This document shows, one piece after another, positions 1-7,140 of a stretch of 64,000 nucleotides of DNA (positions are counted from its first letter, which is position 1; the number at the start of each line of letters is the position of its first letter). The notes under the pieces were generated by a model. That model was given only the letters and a program-made list of their open reading frames with translations. It was not told where the DNA came from and did no database searches. Made by a program: the position numbers and the translations under genes. Source of the DNA: Streptomyces sp. PT12 (lineage in GTDB: Bacteria > Actinomycetota > Actinomycetes > Streptomycetales > Streptomycetaceae); NCBI RefSeq assembly GCF_003311645.1, contig NZ_QEST01000256.1, positions 171,448-235,447 of the forward strand. Reading direction: 5' to 3'.

Positions 1-387
1 ATAGGCGGCCTCGTGGTGGAAGCCGGGGCCGCGCTCGACGGCGAACGTCGCGCCAGGGGCCGCGTCGCGCAGCGCGCCGGCGATCAGCAGGGCGTTCTCC
101 CTGGGCAGCGGGCGGGTCTCGACCAGCTCGCCGCCGCGGCGCAGGTCGACGACGGCCGCGCCGTTGCCGCAGATGGCGACGCCATGGCCGTGGACATGGG
201 CCGAGACCACCTCCATCCAGCGGGCGGGGCGGGCGGTCACGAAGATCACTTCGAGCCCGGCCGCCTCGGCGGCGGCGAGGGCGGCGACGGTGCGCGGCGA
301 GACGGTGGCGTCGTCGCGCAGAAGGGTGCCGTCGAGGTCGGTGGCGATCAGGCGGGGCGGGACCGGAGGCGCGGGCAACGTGGGCAC
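1..387 (-). CDS. Cof-type HAD hydrolase, 3' part beyond window
   Basis: N-terminal 129 residues of a haloacid-dehalogenase superfamily phosphatase of the Cof/YbjI type; the gene continues past base 1. The first HAD motif is clear near residue 15 (DLDGTLL), followed by RTVAAL and the second-motif region VTARP. Start chosen as GTG at 387 (another GTG lies at 393, directly after an in-frame TGA). The family acts on small phosphorylated metabolites in the cytoplasm; the substrate cannot be told from sequence. A second Cof-type HAD gene with a very similar N-terminus lies at 13262-14128 on the same strand, so the two may be ancient paralogues now separated by about 13 kb. Confidence 0.85.
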   Translation of the reverse strand, partial: MPTLPAPPVPPRLIATDLDGTLLRDDATVSPRTVAALAAAEAAGLEVIFVTARPARWMEVVSAHVHGHGVAICGNGAAVVDLRRGGELVETRPLPRENALLIAGALRDAAPGATFAVERGPGFHHEAAY

Positions 388-522
388 AGTCACTCAGCAT
401 ATGCCCGAGAAGCGCGCACATCAGTACGAAAACGGACGCTTTCGGGCCCTCCCGGCCGGGCCGCGGAGAAGGGCGGGGGAAGCCGCACGGGCGTGGCCTG
501 AAAGGGCCTACCCTTGCTTCCC

Positions 523-1455
523 ATGGCTGATTCGTCCAGGCTCCCGCTGCGCCTCTCCACCGTCATCCTGCCCGTCTACCGCTGGTCGGAGGGCGGCCGC
601 CAGACCTGGTCGCGCGCCGAGGAGCTTGGCTTCCACACCGCCTACACCTACGACCACCTGTCGTGGCGCAGCTTTCGCGACCGGACGTGGTTCGGGGCGC
701 TGCCCACGCTGACCGCGGCCGCGGGCGTCACCGAGCGGCTGCGGCTCGGCACCCTGGTCACCTCGCCCAACTTCCGCCATCCCGTGCCGCTGGCCAAGGA
801 GTTGATCACCCTCGACGACGTGTCGTCGGGCCGGGTGACCCTGGGCATCGGCTCGGGCGGCACCGGCTTCGACGCCACCGCGCTCGGCAGCGACGCGTGG
901 CCGCCCGGCGAGCGGGCCGAGCGCTTCGCCGAGTTCGTGCGGCTGCTCGACCGGCTGCTGAGCGAGGGCGGCAGCGGCGGGATCTCCTACCGCGGTGAGT
1001 TCTACTCGGCGCACGAGGTGCGGATGATCCCCGGCTGCGTGCAACGCCCCCGGCTGCCGTTCGCCGTGGCCGCGACGGGCCCGCGTGGGATGCGGCTCGC
1101 CGCGCGGCACGGCCAGGCGTGGGTCACGACGGGCGACCCCGCCACGTTCACCGGATCGCCGGGTGACTTCACCACCGGGCTCGCGCGGCAGGTCGAGCGG
1201 CTCGAGGGCATCTGCGAGGAGGTGGGGCGCGAGGCGTCGAGCCTGGAGCGGACGCTGCTCGACTTCGTTACGACCCCGACCGGGATCCTGCCGCTCGCGT
1301 CGGTCGACGCGTTCGTCGACTACGCGGGGACCGTCGCCGAGCTCGGCTTCACCGAGCTCGTGGTGCACTGGCCGGTGCCCGACTCGGTCTTCGCCGCCGA
1401 CATGGGCGTGTTCGAACGGATCGCCACCGAGGGCCTGGCCCAGCTGACCCGCTGA
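523..1455 (+). CDS. LLM class F420-dependent oxidoreductase
   Basis: 310-residue luciferase-like monooxygenase-family protein. The TIM-barrel pattern is visible: LSTVILP start strand, TYDHLSW, the conserved LRLGTLVTSPNFRHP segment and a glycine-rich GIGSGGTGFD turn. Actinobacterial members use F420 (or FMN) to reduce or oxidise small organic substrates; substrate unknown. Start set at ATG 523 rather than the in-frame TTG at 514, because it begins nearer the first conserved strand. Diverges from the partial HAD gene to its left, with about 135 bp between them, so a divergent promoter region is likely. Confidence 0.85.
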   Translation: MADSSRLPLRLSTVILPVYRWSEGGRQTWSRAEELGFHTAYTYDHLSWRSFRDRTWFGALPTLTAAAGVTERLRLGTLVTSPNFRHPVPLAKELITLDDVSSGRVTLGIGSGGTGFDATALGSDAWPPGERAERFAEFVRLLDRLLSEGGSGGISYRGEFYSAHEVRMIPGCVQRPRLPFAVAATGPRGMRLAARHGQAWVTTGDPATFTGSPGDFTTGLARQVERLEGICEEVGREASSLERTLLDFVTTPTGILPLASVDAFVDYAGTVAELGFTELVVHWPVPDSVFAADMGVFERIATEGLAQLTR

Positions 1456-1577
1456 GCCCCGCGTTCCGCCCCGCGCCCCGCCGCCGCAGATGAACGGTGT
1501 ATGAAGAGCAAGAAAGGGGCGCAGGACGTTCGCCCCTGGCTGTGGTCGAACCGAACACGGGCAACTAGCGTCGGAAC

Positions 1578-2459
1578 ATGAGTCTCCTCCGTCGAACCGC
1601 TCGTCCGCTGCTCCGGCGTATCGACCAGCGCATCGACCGAAAGCTCCGCAAGGAGCTCAGCGGCGCCAAGGACGAGCTGAAGCTCCTGAAGGAACAGCAG
1701 CACCTCGTCGAGCTGCTTCTCGGCCCCGACGGGCGCCGGTTCAACCGCCACCCCACCCCCGGCGCGATCAGCGCCGTCGCGCGCCAGGTCGGGGAGGTCA
1801 CCGGCGAGAAGCACGCCCGCCGCGCCGTCGTCCAGGCGTACCGCACGCTGGTCGAGGTGGAGAACCGGGGCGTGGGCCGGATCGCGGGCGGCACATCCAA
1901 CATCCTCGGCAAGCTCGCCACCACCCCGCTCCTCAAGCCACCCAACGGCGACATCCTGGAGATCGGCACGCTCTACGGCCTCTTCGCTGGCTGCCTGGCC
2001 CGGCAGATACTGCGCGCGGGCATCCCGTACCAGCTGACGATCGTGGACCCGATAGCCCCCGTGCAGCTCCAGGAGGGCATGGAGATCACGGTCGACGCGT
2101 CGGGCACGCCGATCAACGAGGACATCGTGCGCGCCAACCTCCACTACGCGGGCGTGCTGCCCGACCGCGTGCGGCTGCTGCGCGGCTACTCGACGGACGC
2201 CGACATCCACGCCACGCTCAGCGGCGGCAAGTTCGGCGTGATCATCGTGGACGGCGACCACTCGGCCAAGGGCGTCGAGGCCGACCTCGAGTGGGTCGAG
2301 AAGCTGGCCGCCCCCGGCGCGGTGATCGTCGTCGACGACTACGACGACCGCGTGTGGCCAGGGGTGACGGAGGCGACCGACGCGCACCTGGCGCGTTCCG
2401 ACACCCGGCTCACCAAGATCGGCAAGGTCACCACAAGCGCGTTCCTCAGGGCCTCATAG
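1578..2459 (+). CDS. Class I SAM-dependent methyltransferase (Methyltransf_24-like)
   Basis: 293 residues. A basic, charged N-terminal helix (about residues 1-50, many R/K/E/L) precedes a Rossmann methyltransferase domain with EIGTLYG (motif I region, about 127-133), IVDGDHS (about 218-224) and VIVVDDYDD (about 250-258), which resembles the DUF/Methyltransf_24 group often found beside glycan or surface-polymer genes. Substrate not deducible. It stands alone, about 110 bp before the ABC operon and on the same strand. Confidence 0.7.
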   Translation: MSLLRRTARPLLRRIDQRIDRKLRKELSGAKDELKLLKEQQHLVELLLGPDGRRFNRHPTPGAISAVARQVGEVTGEKHARRAVVQAYRTLVEVENRGVGRIAGGTSNILGKLATTPLLKPPNGDILEIGTLYGLFAGCLARQILRAGIPYQLTIVDPIAPVQLQEGMEITVDASGTPINEDIVRANLHYAGVLPDRVRLLRGYSTDADIHATLSGGKFGVIIVDGDHSAKGVEADLEWVEKLAAPGAVIVVDDYDDRVWPGVTEATDAHLARSDTRLTKIGKVTTSAFLRAS

Positions 2460-2538
2460 GGCCTTATAGTCCCCCCCGCCCCCGACCCACCCCCTAGGGG
2501 AACGGCCGCGACCGCCCTCCCGAAGTGGGACGCGCGAT

Positions 2539-2552
2539 GTGCGCAAGCGCAC
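2539..2552. promoter_or_regulatory. Short palindrome before ABC operon
   Basis: A 14-bp inverted repeat, GTGCGC-aa-GCGCAC, lies 14 bp before the proposed start of the first ABC gene. It is in the position of an operator or a small leader hairpin. Its upstream GTG is in frame with the gene, so it could alternatively be coding. Purely positional evidence. Confidence 0.3.
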
Positions 2553-2565
2553 TAGCGTGCCCGGG

Positions 2566-3552
2566 GTGAGCGTGATTGAGACCGAAAGCCTAACGAAGCG
2601 GTACCCCAAGGTGACCGCTCTTGACCGGCTGACCGTGGACATCGGCCCTGGCGTCACGGGCCTGGTCGGTGCCAACGGGGCCGGCAAGTCGACCCTGATC
2701 AAGATCCTGCTTGGCCTGGCACCCGCGACGGAGGGCACGGCGAGGGTGCTCGGCAAGGACTCGGCGACCGAGGGCGGAGCGATCCGCGAGCAGGTCGGGT
2801 ACATGCCCGAGCACGACTGCCTGCCGCCCGATGTCTCCGCCACCGAGTTCGTGGTGCACATGGCGCGCATGTCCGGGCTGCCGCGCACCGCCGCGCGCGA
2901 GCGCACCGCGGACACGCTGCGCCACGTCGGCCTGTACGAGGAGCGGTACCGGCCGATGGGCGGCTACTCGACCGGCATGAAGCAGCGGGTCAAGCTCGCC
3001 CAGGCCCTGGTGCACGACCCGCGCCTGGTGCTGCTCGACGAGCCGACCAACGGCCTCGACCCGGCAGGGCGCGACGAGATGCTCGGCCTGATCCGCCGCG
3101 TCCACAGCGACTTCGGCATATCGGTGCTCGTCACGTCGCACCTGCTGGGCGAGTTGGAGCGCACGAGCGACCACATCGTGGTGATCGACGGCGGCAGGCT
3201 GCTGCGTTCGCAGGCGACCGCGAGCTTCACCGAGGCGACCGCGTCGCTCGCCGTCGAGGTCACCGACAGCGACGCGCACCCCGACGGCACGGGCGCGCTG
3301 ACCGCGGCGCTCGCGGAGCGCGGCTTCGCCGTCACCGCGGGCGCCGGGCACCTGGTGCATGTGGAGGCCGCCGACGAGGCGGCCTACGACGCGGTGCGCG
3401 ACGTCATCGCCGACCTGGGCCTCGGCCTGGTCCGCATGGAACAGCGCAGGCACCGCATCGCCGAGGTCTTCCAGGACGCGCCCGGCGCCTCCGGTGCCCA
3501 CGGCACCCAGGACATCCCGCACGCCCTGGCCGGGCAGGAGGTCGCGAAGTGA
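2566..3552 (+). CDS. ABC transporter ATP-binding protein
   Basis: 328 residues. Walker A is GANGAGKST (about residues 34-42), the signature is the non-canonical YSTGMKQRVKLA, and Walker B is LVLLDEPTNGLDP, followed by a switch SHLL. The C-terminal 90 residues form an extra domain seen in ABC-2 exporter ATPases (CcmA/DrrA-like). Start placed at GTG 2566, which removes nine residues encoded by the palindrome region. First gene of a four-gene operon (ATPase-permease-ATPase-permease); its stop overlaps the next start by 4 nt. Probably an exporter or membrane-stress system; cargo unknown. Confidence 0.85.
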   Translation: MSVIETESLTKRYPKVTALDRLTVDIGPGVTGLVGANGAGKSTLIKILLGLAPATEGTARVLGKDSATEGGAIREQVGYMPEHDCLPPDVSATEFVVHMARMSGLPRTAARERTADTLRHVGLYEERYRPMGGYSTGMKQRVKLAQALVHDPRLVLLDEPTNGLDPAGRDEMLGLIRRVHSDFGISVLVTSHLLGELERTSDHIVVIDGGRLLRSQATASFTEATASLAVEVTDSDAHPDGTGALTAALAERGFAVTAGAGHLVHVEAADEAAYDAVRDVIADLGLGLVRMEQRRHRIAEVFQDAPGASGAHGTQDIPHALAGQEVAK

Positions 3553-4520
3553 GCCCCACCCCGAGCCCCGTCCCGAGCCCCGTCCCGAGCCCCGTCCCGA
3601 GCCCTGCCCCGAGCCCTGCCCCGAGCCCTGCCCCCGGCACGGCCTCTACCGACGCGCGGATCCACGACATCGGCTACCGCCGTTACGACGGCGAGCGCCT
3701 GGGCGCGCTGTACGCGCGCCGCTCGCTCCTGGCGCACTCGCTGCGCGGCGCGTTCGGCCTCGGCCGCTCGGCGCGCGCGAAGGTGCTGCCGTTCGGCCTG
3801 TTCGCCATCATGTGCATGCCCGCGGTGGTGATGGTCGCGGTGGCGGTGACCACGGGCCTCGACGAGCTGCCGATCGAGTACACCGCCTACACGATGTTCA
3901 TGCAGCCGATCATCGGCCTCTACATCGCGCTCGCCGCGCCCCAGATGGTCTCGCTCGACCTGCGGTTCAAGACGATCCCGCTCTACTTCTCGCGCCCCAT
4001 CGACCGCTCCGACTACGTCTCGGCGAAGGCGGCGGCGCTCGCCTGCGCGCTCTTCATCTTCAGCGCGATCCCGCTGGTCATCGCGTACGCGGGCGGCTTG
4101 CTCGCCGAGCTTGGCTTCACCGGCCAGACCACGGCGTTCCTGCGAGGGCTGGTCACGACGGCCGTCTACTGCGTCGTGCACGCCGCGATCGCGCTGCTCG
4201 TCGCCTCGCTCACCCCGCGCCGCGGCTTCGGCGTCGCCGCGATCATCGCCGTGCTGACCATCCCCTACTTCGCCGCGACCGCGATCATGGCCGTCGCCGA
4301 CGAACAGGGCTCGACGGACGCGGTGGGCTGGCTGGCCCTGTTCTCGCCCGGCACGCTCGTCGAGGGCATCGAGGCCAGGTTCCTCGGCGGCGAGGTCGAG
4401 TTCCCCGGCGAGGTCATGCCGAGCGCCGCCGCGGGCGCCGCGTACCTGGTCGCCGCCGCCGCGCTCACCGCCCTGTGCTACGTCCTGCTGACGCGCCGCT
4501 ACCGGAAGGCGGGCCTGTGA
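3549..4520 (+). CDS. ABC-2 type transporter permease
   Basis: 323 residues with about six hydrophobic segments. The N-terminus (residues 2-30) is a Pro-Ser-Pro-Val/Ala repeat encoded by 12-bp tandem DNA repeats, followed by a short DIGYRRYDGERLG segment common to this permease family. GTG start overlaps the previous stop (4-nt overlap) and its TGA overlaps the GTG of the next gene, so translation is probably coupled. Should form the membrane channel with the ATPases on either side. Confidence 0.8.
   Translation: MSPTPSPVPSPVPSPVPSPAPSPAPSPAPGTASTDARIHDIGYRRYDGERLGALYARRSLLAHSLRGAFGLGRSARAKVLPFGLFAIMCMPAVVMVAVAVTTGLDELPIEYTAYTMFMQPIIGLYIALAAPQMVSLDLRFKTIPLYFSRPIDRSDYVSAKAAALACALFIFSAIPLVIAYAGGLLAELGFTGQTTAFLRGLVTTAVYCVVHAAIALLVASLTPRRGFGVAAIIAVLTIPYFAATAIMAVADEQGSTDAVGWLALFSPGTLVEGIEARFLGGEVEFPGEVMPSAAAGAAYLVAAAALTALCYVLLTRRYRKAGL
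3552..3634 (+). repeat. 12-bp tandem repeat encoding Pro-Ser-Pro-Val/Ala
   Basis: About six copies of a 12-bp unit (CCGAGCCCCGTC and a variant with CCCTGC) lie at the very start of the permease gene. It stays in frame, so copy number changes would only lengthen a cytoplasmic N-terminal tail. Likely slippage-prone. Confidence 0.8.
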
Positions 4521-5434
4521 CCACCATCCACATCGCCAAGACATCCCGCTGGTTCGGCAACGTCGTCGCGGTCAACGACGTGACCATGGACATCGCCCCC
4601 GGCGTCACCGGGCTGCTCGGCCCCAACGGCGCGGGCAAGTCCACCCTCATCCACATGATGAGCGGCTTTCTCGCCCCCTCGTCGGGCGCCGTCACCCTGG
4701 ACGACCGGCCGATCTGGCGCAACGCCGCGGCGTACCGCGAGATCGGCCTGGTCCCCGAGCGCGAGGGCATGTACGACTACCTCACGGGCGGCGAGTTCGT
4801 GCTGGCCAACGCCGAGCTGCACGGCCTGCCCGACCCCGGCGCCGCGGCGCGGCGGGCGTTGGACACCGTGGACATGACCGGCGCGGCCGACCGCCGCATC
4901 TCGACCTACAGCAAGGGCATGCGCCAGCGCGTCAAGATGGCGTCCGCGCTCGTCCACGACCCTTCGGTGCTGCTGCTCGACGAGCCGTTCAACGGCATGG
5001 ACCCGCGCCAGCGCATGCACCTGATGGACCTGCTGCGGACGATGGGCGACGAGGGCCGCACGGTGCTGTTCTCCTCCCACATCCTGGAGGAGGTCGAGCA
5101 GCTGGCCACGCACATCGAGGTGATCGTCGCGGGGCGGCACGCAGCCTCAGGCGACTACCGCAGGATCCGCCGCCTGATGACCGACCGGCCGCACCGCTAT
5201 CTGGTGCGCTCAAGCGACGACAGGGCGCTGGCCGCCGCGCTGATCGCCGACCCGTCCACCAGCGGCATCGAGTTCGACGCGGCGGAGCGCGCCCTGCGCG
5301 TCCAGGCGGTCGACTTCGGGCGCTTCACCACCCGTCTCCCGCTGCTGGCACGGGAGAAGGGGATCAGGCTGCTGACGGTGTCGCCGTCGGACGAGTCCCT
5401 GGAAAGCGTCTTCTCCTACCTGGTCAGCGCGTAA
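4517..5434 (+). CDS. ABC transporter ATP-binding protein
   Basis: 305 residues. Walker A GPNGAGKST (about 35-43), signature YSKGMRQRVKMA, Walker B VLLLDEPFNGMDP, switch SSHILEE. The start is the GTG at 4517, which overlaps the permease stop codon; the same frame stays open far upstream inside the previous gene but without domain content. A second, non-identical ATPase in the same operon suggests a heterodimeric exporter or two stacked ATPase/permease pairs. Confidence 0.85.
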   Translation: MTTIHIAKTSRWFGNVVAVNDVTMDIAPGVTGLLGPNGAGKSTLIHMMSGFLAPSSGAVTLDDRPIWRNAAAYREIGLVPEREGMYDYLTGGEFVLANAELHGLPDPGAAARRALDTVDMTGAADRRISTYSKGMRQRVKMASALVHDPSVLLLDEPFNGMDPRQRMHLMDLLRTMGDEGRTVLFSSHILEEVEQLATHIEVIVAGRHAASGDYRRIRRLMTDRPHRYLVRSSDDRALAAALIADPSTSGIEFDAAERALRVQAVDFGRFTTRLPLLAREKGIRLLTVSPSDESLESVFSYLVSA

Positions 5435-5444
5435 GGAACGTGAG

Positions 5445-6176
5445 ATGTCCGCGATCTACAACCCCACCGTCGCCCGCCTCACCTACCGGGCCCTCCTCGG
5501 CCGCCGCCGCGCGCTGATCCTGCTGTCCCTGCCCGCGCTTCTGCTGGTCATCGCCGTCGCCGTGCGCGCGCTCGCGGGCGTGGACGACCGGGCCGCCACC
5601 GAGATCCTTGGCGGCTTCGCCCTCGCGTCGATGGTCCCGCTGATCGGCGTCATCGCCGGAACGGGCGCGATAGCGCCCGAGATCGACGACGGCTCGATCG
5701 TCTACCTGCTCTCCAAGCCGCTCGACCGGCGCACGATCATCCTCACCAAGCTGTGGGTCGCGATCGGCGTGACCGTGGCGTTCACGACGGTGCCCATCCT
5801 GGTGGCCGGGCTGATCCTCAACGGCAACAGCCAGCAGATCGCCACCGCGTTCGCCGTCGCCGCCGCCGTCGCGTCGATCGCCTACAGCGCCGTCTTCCTG
5901 CTGCTCGGCACGGTGTCGCGCAACGCCGTGGTGTTCGGCCTCATCTACGCGCTGATCTGGGAGGCGCTGTTCGGCAGCCTGGTGCCGGGGGCGCGCACGC
6001 TCTCGGTCCAGCAGTGGTCGCTCGCCCTCGCCGAGCGGATCGCGGCGGACGGCGCCGACATCACCTCCGAGGTGGCGCTGCCCACCGCGGTGGTCCTCCT
6101 CGCCGCGGCGACGGTGCTCGGCACGTGGTACGCGGGGCAGCGGCTGCGGGTGCTGACGATGGCCAACGACGAGTAG
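5445..6176 (+). CDS. ABC-2 type transporter permease
   Basis: 243 residues, about six transmembrane segments, with the cytoplasmic motif IAPEIDDGSIVYLLSKPL that is typical of ABC-2 permeases, followed by DRRTIILTKLW. A weak GGAACGTGAG lies before ATG 5445, 10 bp after the ATPase stop. Last gene of the four-gene exporter operon. Its TAG stop falls inside a 15-bp triple repeat. Confidence 0.8.
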   Translation: MSAIYNPTVARLTYRALLGRRRALILLSLPALLLVIAVAVRALAGVDDRAATEILGGFALASMVPLIGVIAGTGAIAPEIDDGSIVYLLSKPLDRRTIILTKLWVAIGVTVAFTTVPILVAGLILNGNSQQIATAFAVAAAVASIAYSAVFLLLGTVSRNAVVFGLIYALIWEALFGSLVPGARTLSVQQWSLALAERIAADGADITSEVALPTAVVLLAAATVLGTWYAGQRLRVLTMANDE

Positions 6177-6205
6177 GCCAACGACGCGTAGGCCAACGAC
6201 GCGTA
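6161..6205 (+). repeat. Three tandem 15-bp repeats across a stop codon
   Basis: Three copies of GGCCAACGACGCGTA (first copy has GAGTA) span the end of the permease gene. The stop of the gene (TAG 6174-6176) is formed at the junction of copies 1 and 2, so the repeat lies partly in the 3' untranslated region. Confidence 0.9.
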
Positions 6206-6255
6206 ACGCCGGGAGGGCTGGGCACTCGGTGCGTCTCATGTGAGGGAGGAAACCC

Positions 6256-6543
6256 ATGGCGACGCACCGAGGCACCCGTCGCGGCGGCACCCTGACGAGG
6301 CGCGAGAGCGGCAACCTCGCGACCGGAAGTCTGGTGTGCGGCATCGTCGGACTCTTCTTCGCCGGGCTCGTGCTCGGCGTCCTCGCGGTGGTGCTCGGCG
6401 TGCTGGCCCACCGCCGCACCCCGAGCGCCGTGGCCAAGGCGGGCATCGTGCTCGGCGCGGTGGACATCTTCCTGTCGGTCGTCGTCGTCTCGACGTGGAT
6501 GTCGGGCGACGGCTGGTACATGTCGGGAAGCGCCCCCGCCTGA
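6256..6543 (+). CDS. DUF4190-type small membrane protein
   Basis: 95 residues. A basic N-terminus is followed by GNLATGSLVCGIVGLFF and a second hydrophobic block, then a third segment near 70-88; the pattern of two close glycine-rich helices with a basic HRRTPS loop fits DUF4190 proteins. AGGGAGGAA precedes ATG 6256 with good spacing. Function unknown; about 80 bp after the exporter operon and may be co-transcribed with it. Confidence 0.7.
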   Translation: MATHRGTRRGGTLTRRESGNLATGSLVCGIVGLFFAGLVLGVLAVVLGVLAHRRTPSAVAKAGIVLGAVDIFLSVVVVSTWMSGDGWYMSGSAPA

Positions 6544-6607
6544 CGGCGGTCGGCGCGGTCGTGCGCGACCTGGCGTCGGCCGCGCCGAACCGCTCGGTGG
6601 GCCCGCG

Positions 6608-7066
6608 CTGTCCACACGGTTTTCCACATGCCCGGGGGCCCACGGGCGACCTGTGGATAACCGGTCTCAACTCCCCGGAAAATCTCCTCCATTTCCTCAA
6701 AGGACCGTTTCTGTTGGGTTTAGCGGCAGACAAGATGGCGCTCGGTGGCGGACAAATGGCCGCGAATCCGGCGCGCTTCGGCCCCGTTGGGCGCCCCACA
6801 AGGGGGGCAAAAGGGGGCATACGCGCGGCCTGTGGATAACTCTGGTCCGCGCCAGGCACGTTGAAGCTCTTCGAATCCGCAGGTCAGGGCGTTGTGGCGG
6901 CCACAATCCCCGCCGCGCCACGCCCCGGCCCCGGCCCGCCTGTGGACAACGAGGGGCCCACGCTCGCCCCAGAAGTCACTCGCGCCCCTGCCAACGCGCC
7001 CAGGGCCCCTGACCTGCGGACCTCTCGGTCCGTCAACATGACTGCTTCGAAGCGTAGTTATCCACA
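6608..7066. promoter_or_regulatory. DnaA-box cluster in non-coding DNA
   Basis: Between 6544 and 7140 there is no convincing gene, but six 9-mers match DnaA boxes: CTGTCCACA 6608-6616 (+), TTTTCCACA 6620-6628 (+), TTATCCACA at 6652-6660 (-), 6831-6839 (-) and 7058-7066 (+), and TTGTCCACA 6941-6949 (-). Three are the perfect TTATCCACA form and one the high-affinity Streptomyces form. Clusters of DnaA boxes outside oriC are known in Streptomyces and influence replication initiation. No dnaA or dnaN is present, so this is not oriC itself. Confidence 0.7.
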
Positions 7067-7140
7067 GGTCGGGCCGCTAGGATCCTTGCCGTTCGGGGCC
7101 GACAGGGGAGTCGGCCGCCGTACCGTTGGGGAGGAGGGCC

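Noticed and set aside
508-1368. Long leftward open frame opposite the LLM oxidoreductase
   Set aside because: Arg/Gly-rich shadow of the GC-biased gene on the other strand; no motifs or ribosome site.
3359-4516. N-terminal extension of the second ABC ATPase
   Set aside because: Reads through the permease gene in another frame with repeats of Pro-Glu; true start is the coupled GTG at 4517.
6544-7140. Chromosomal oriC
   Set aside because: DnaA boxes are present, but dnaA, dnaN and the usual two dozen boxes are not.
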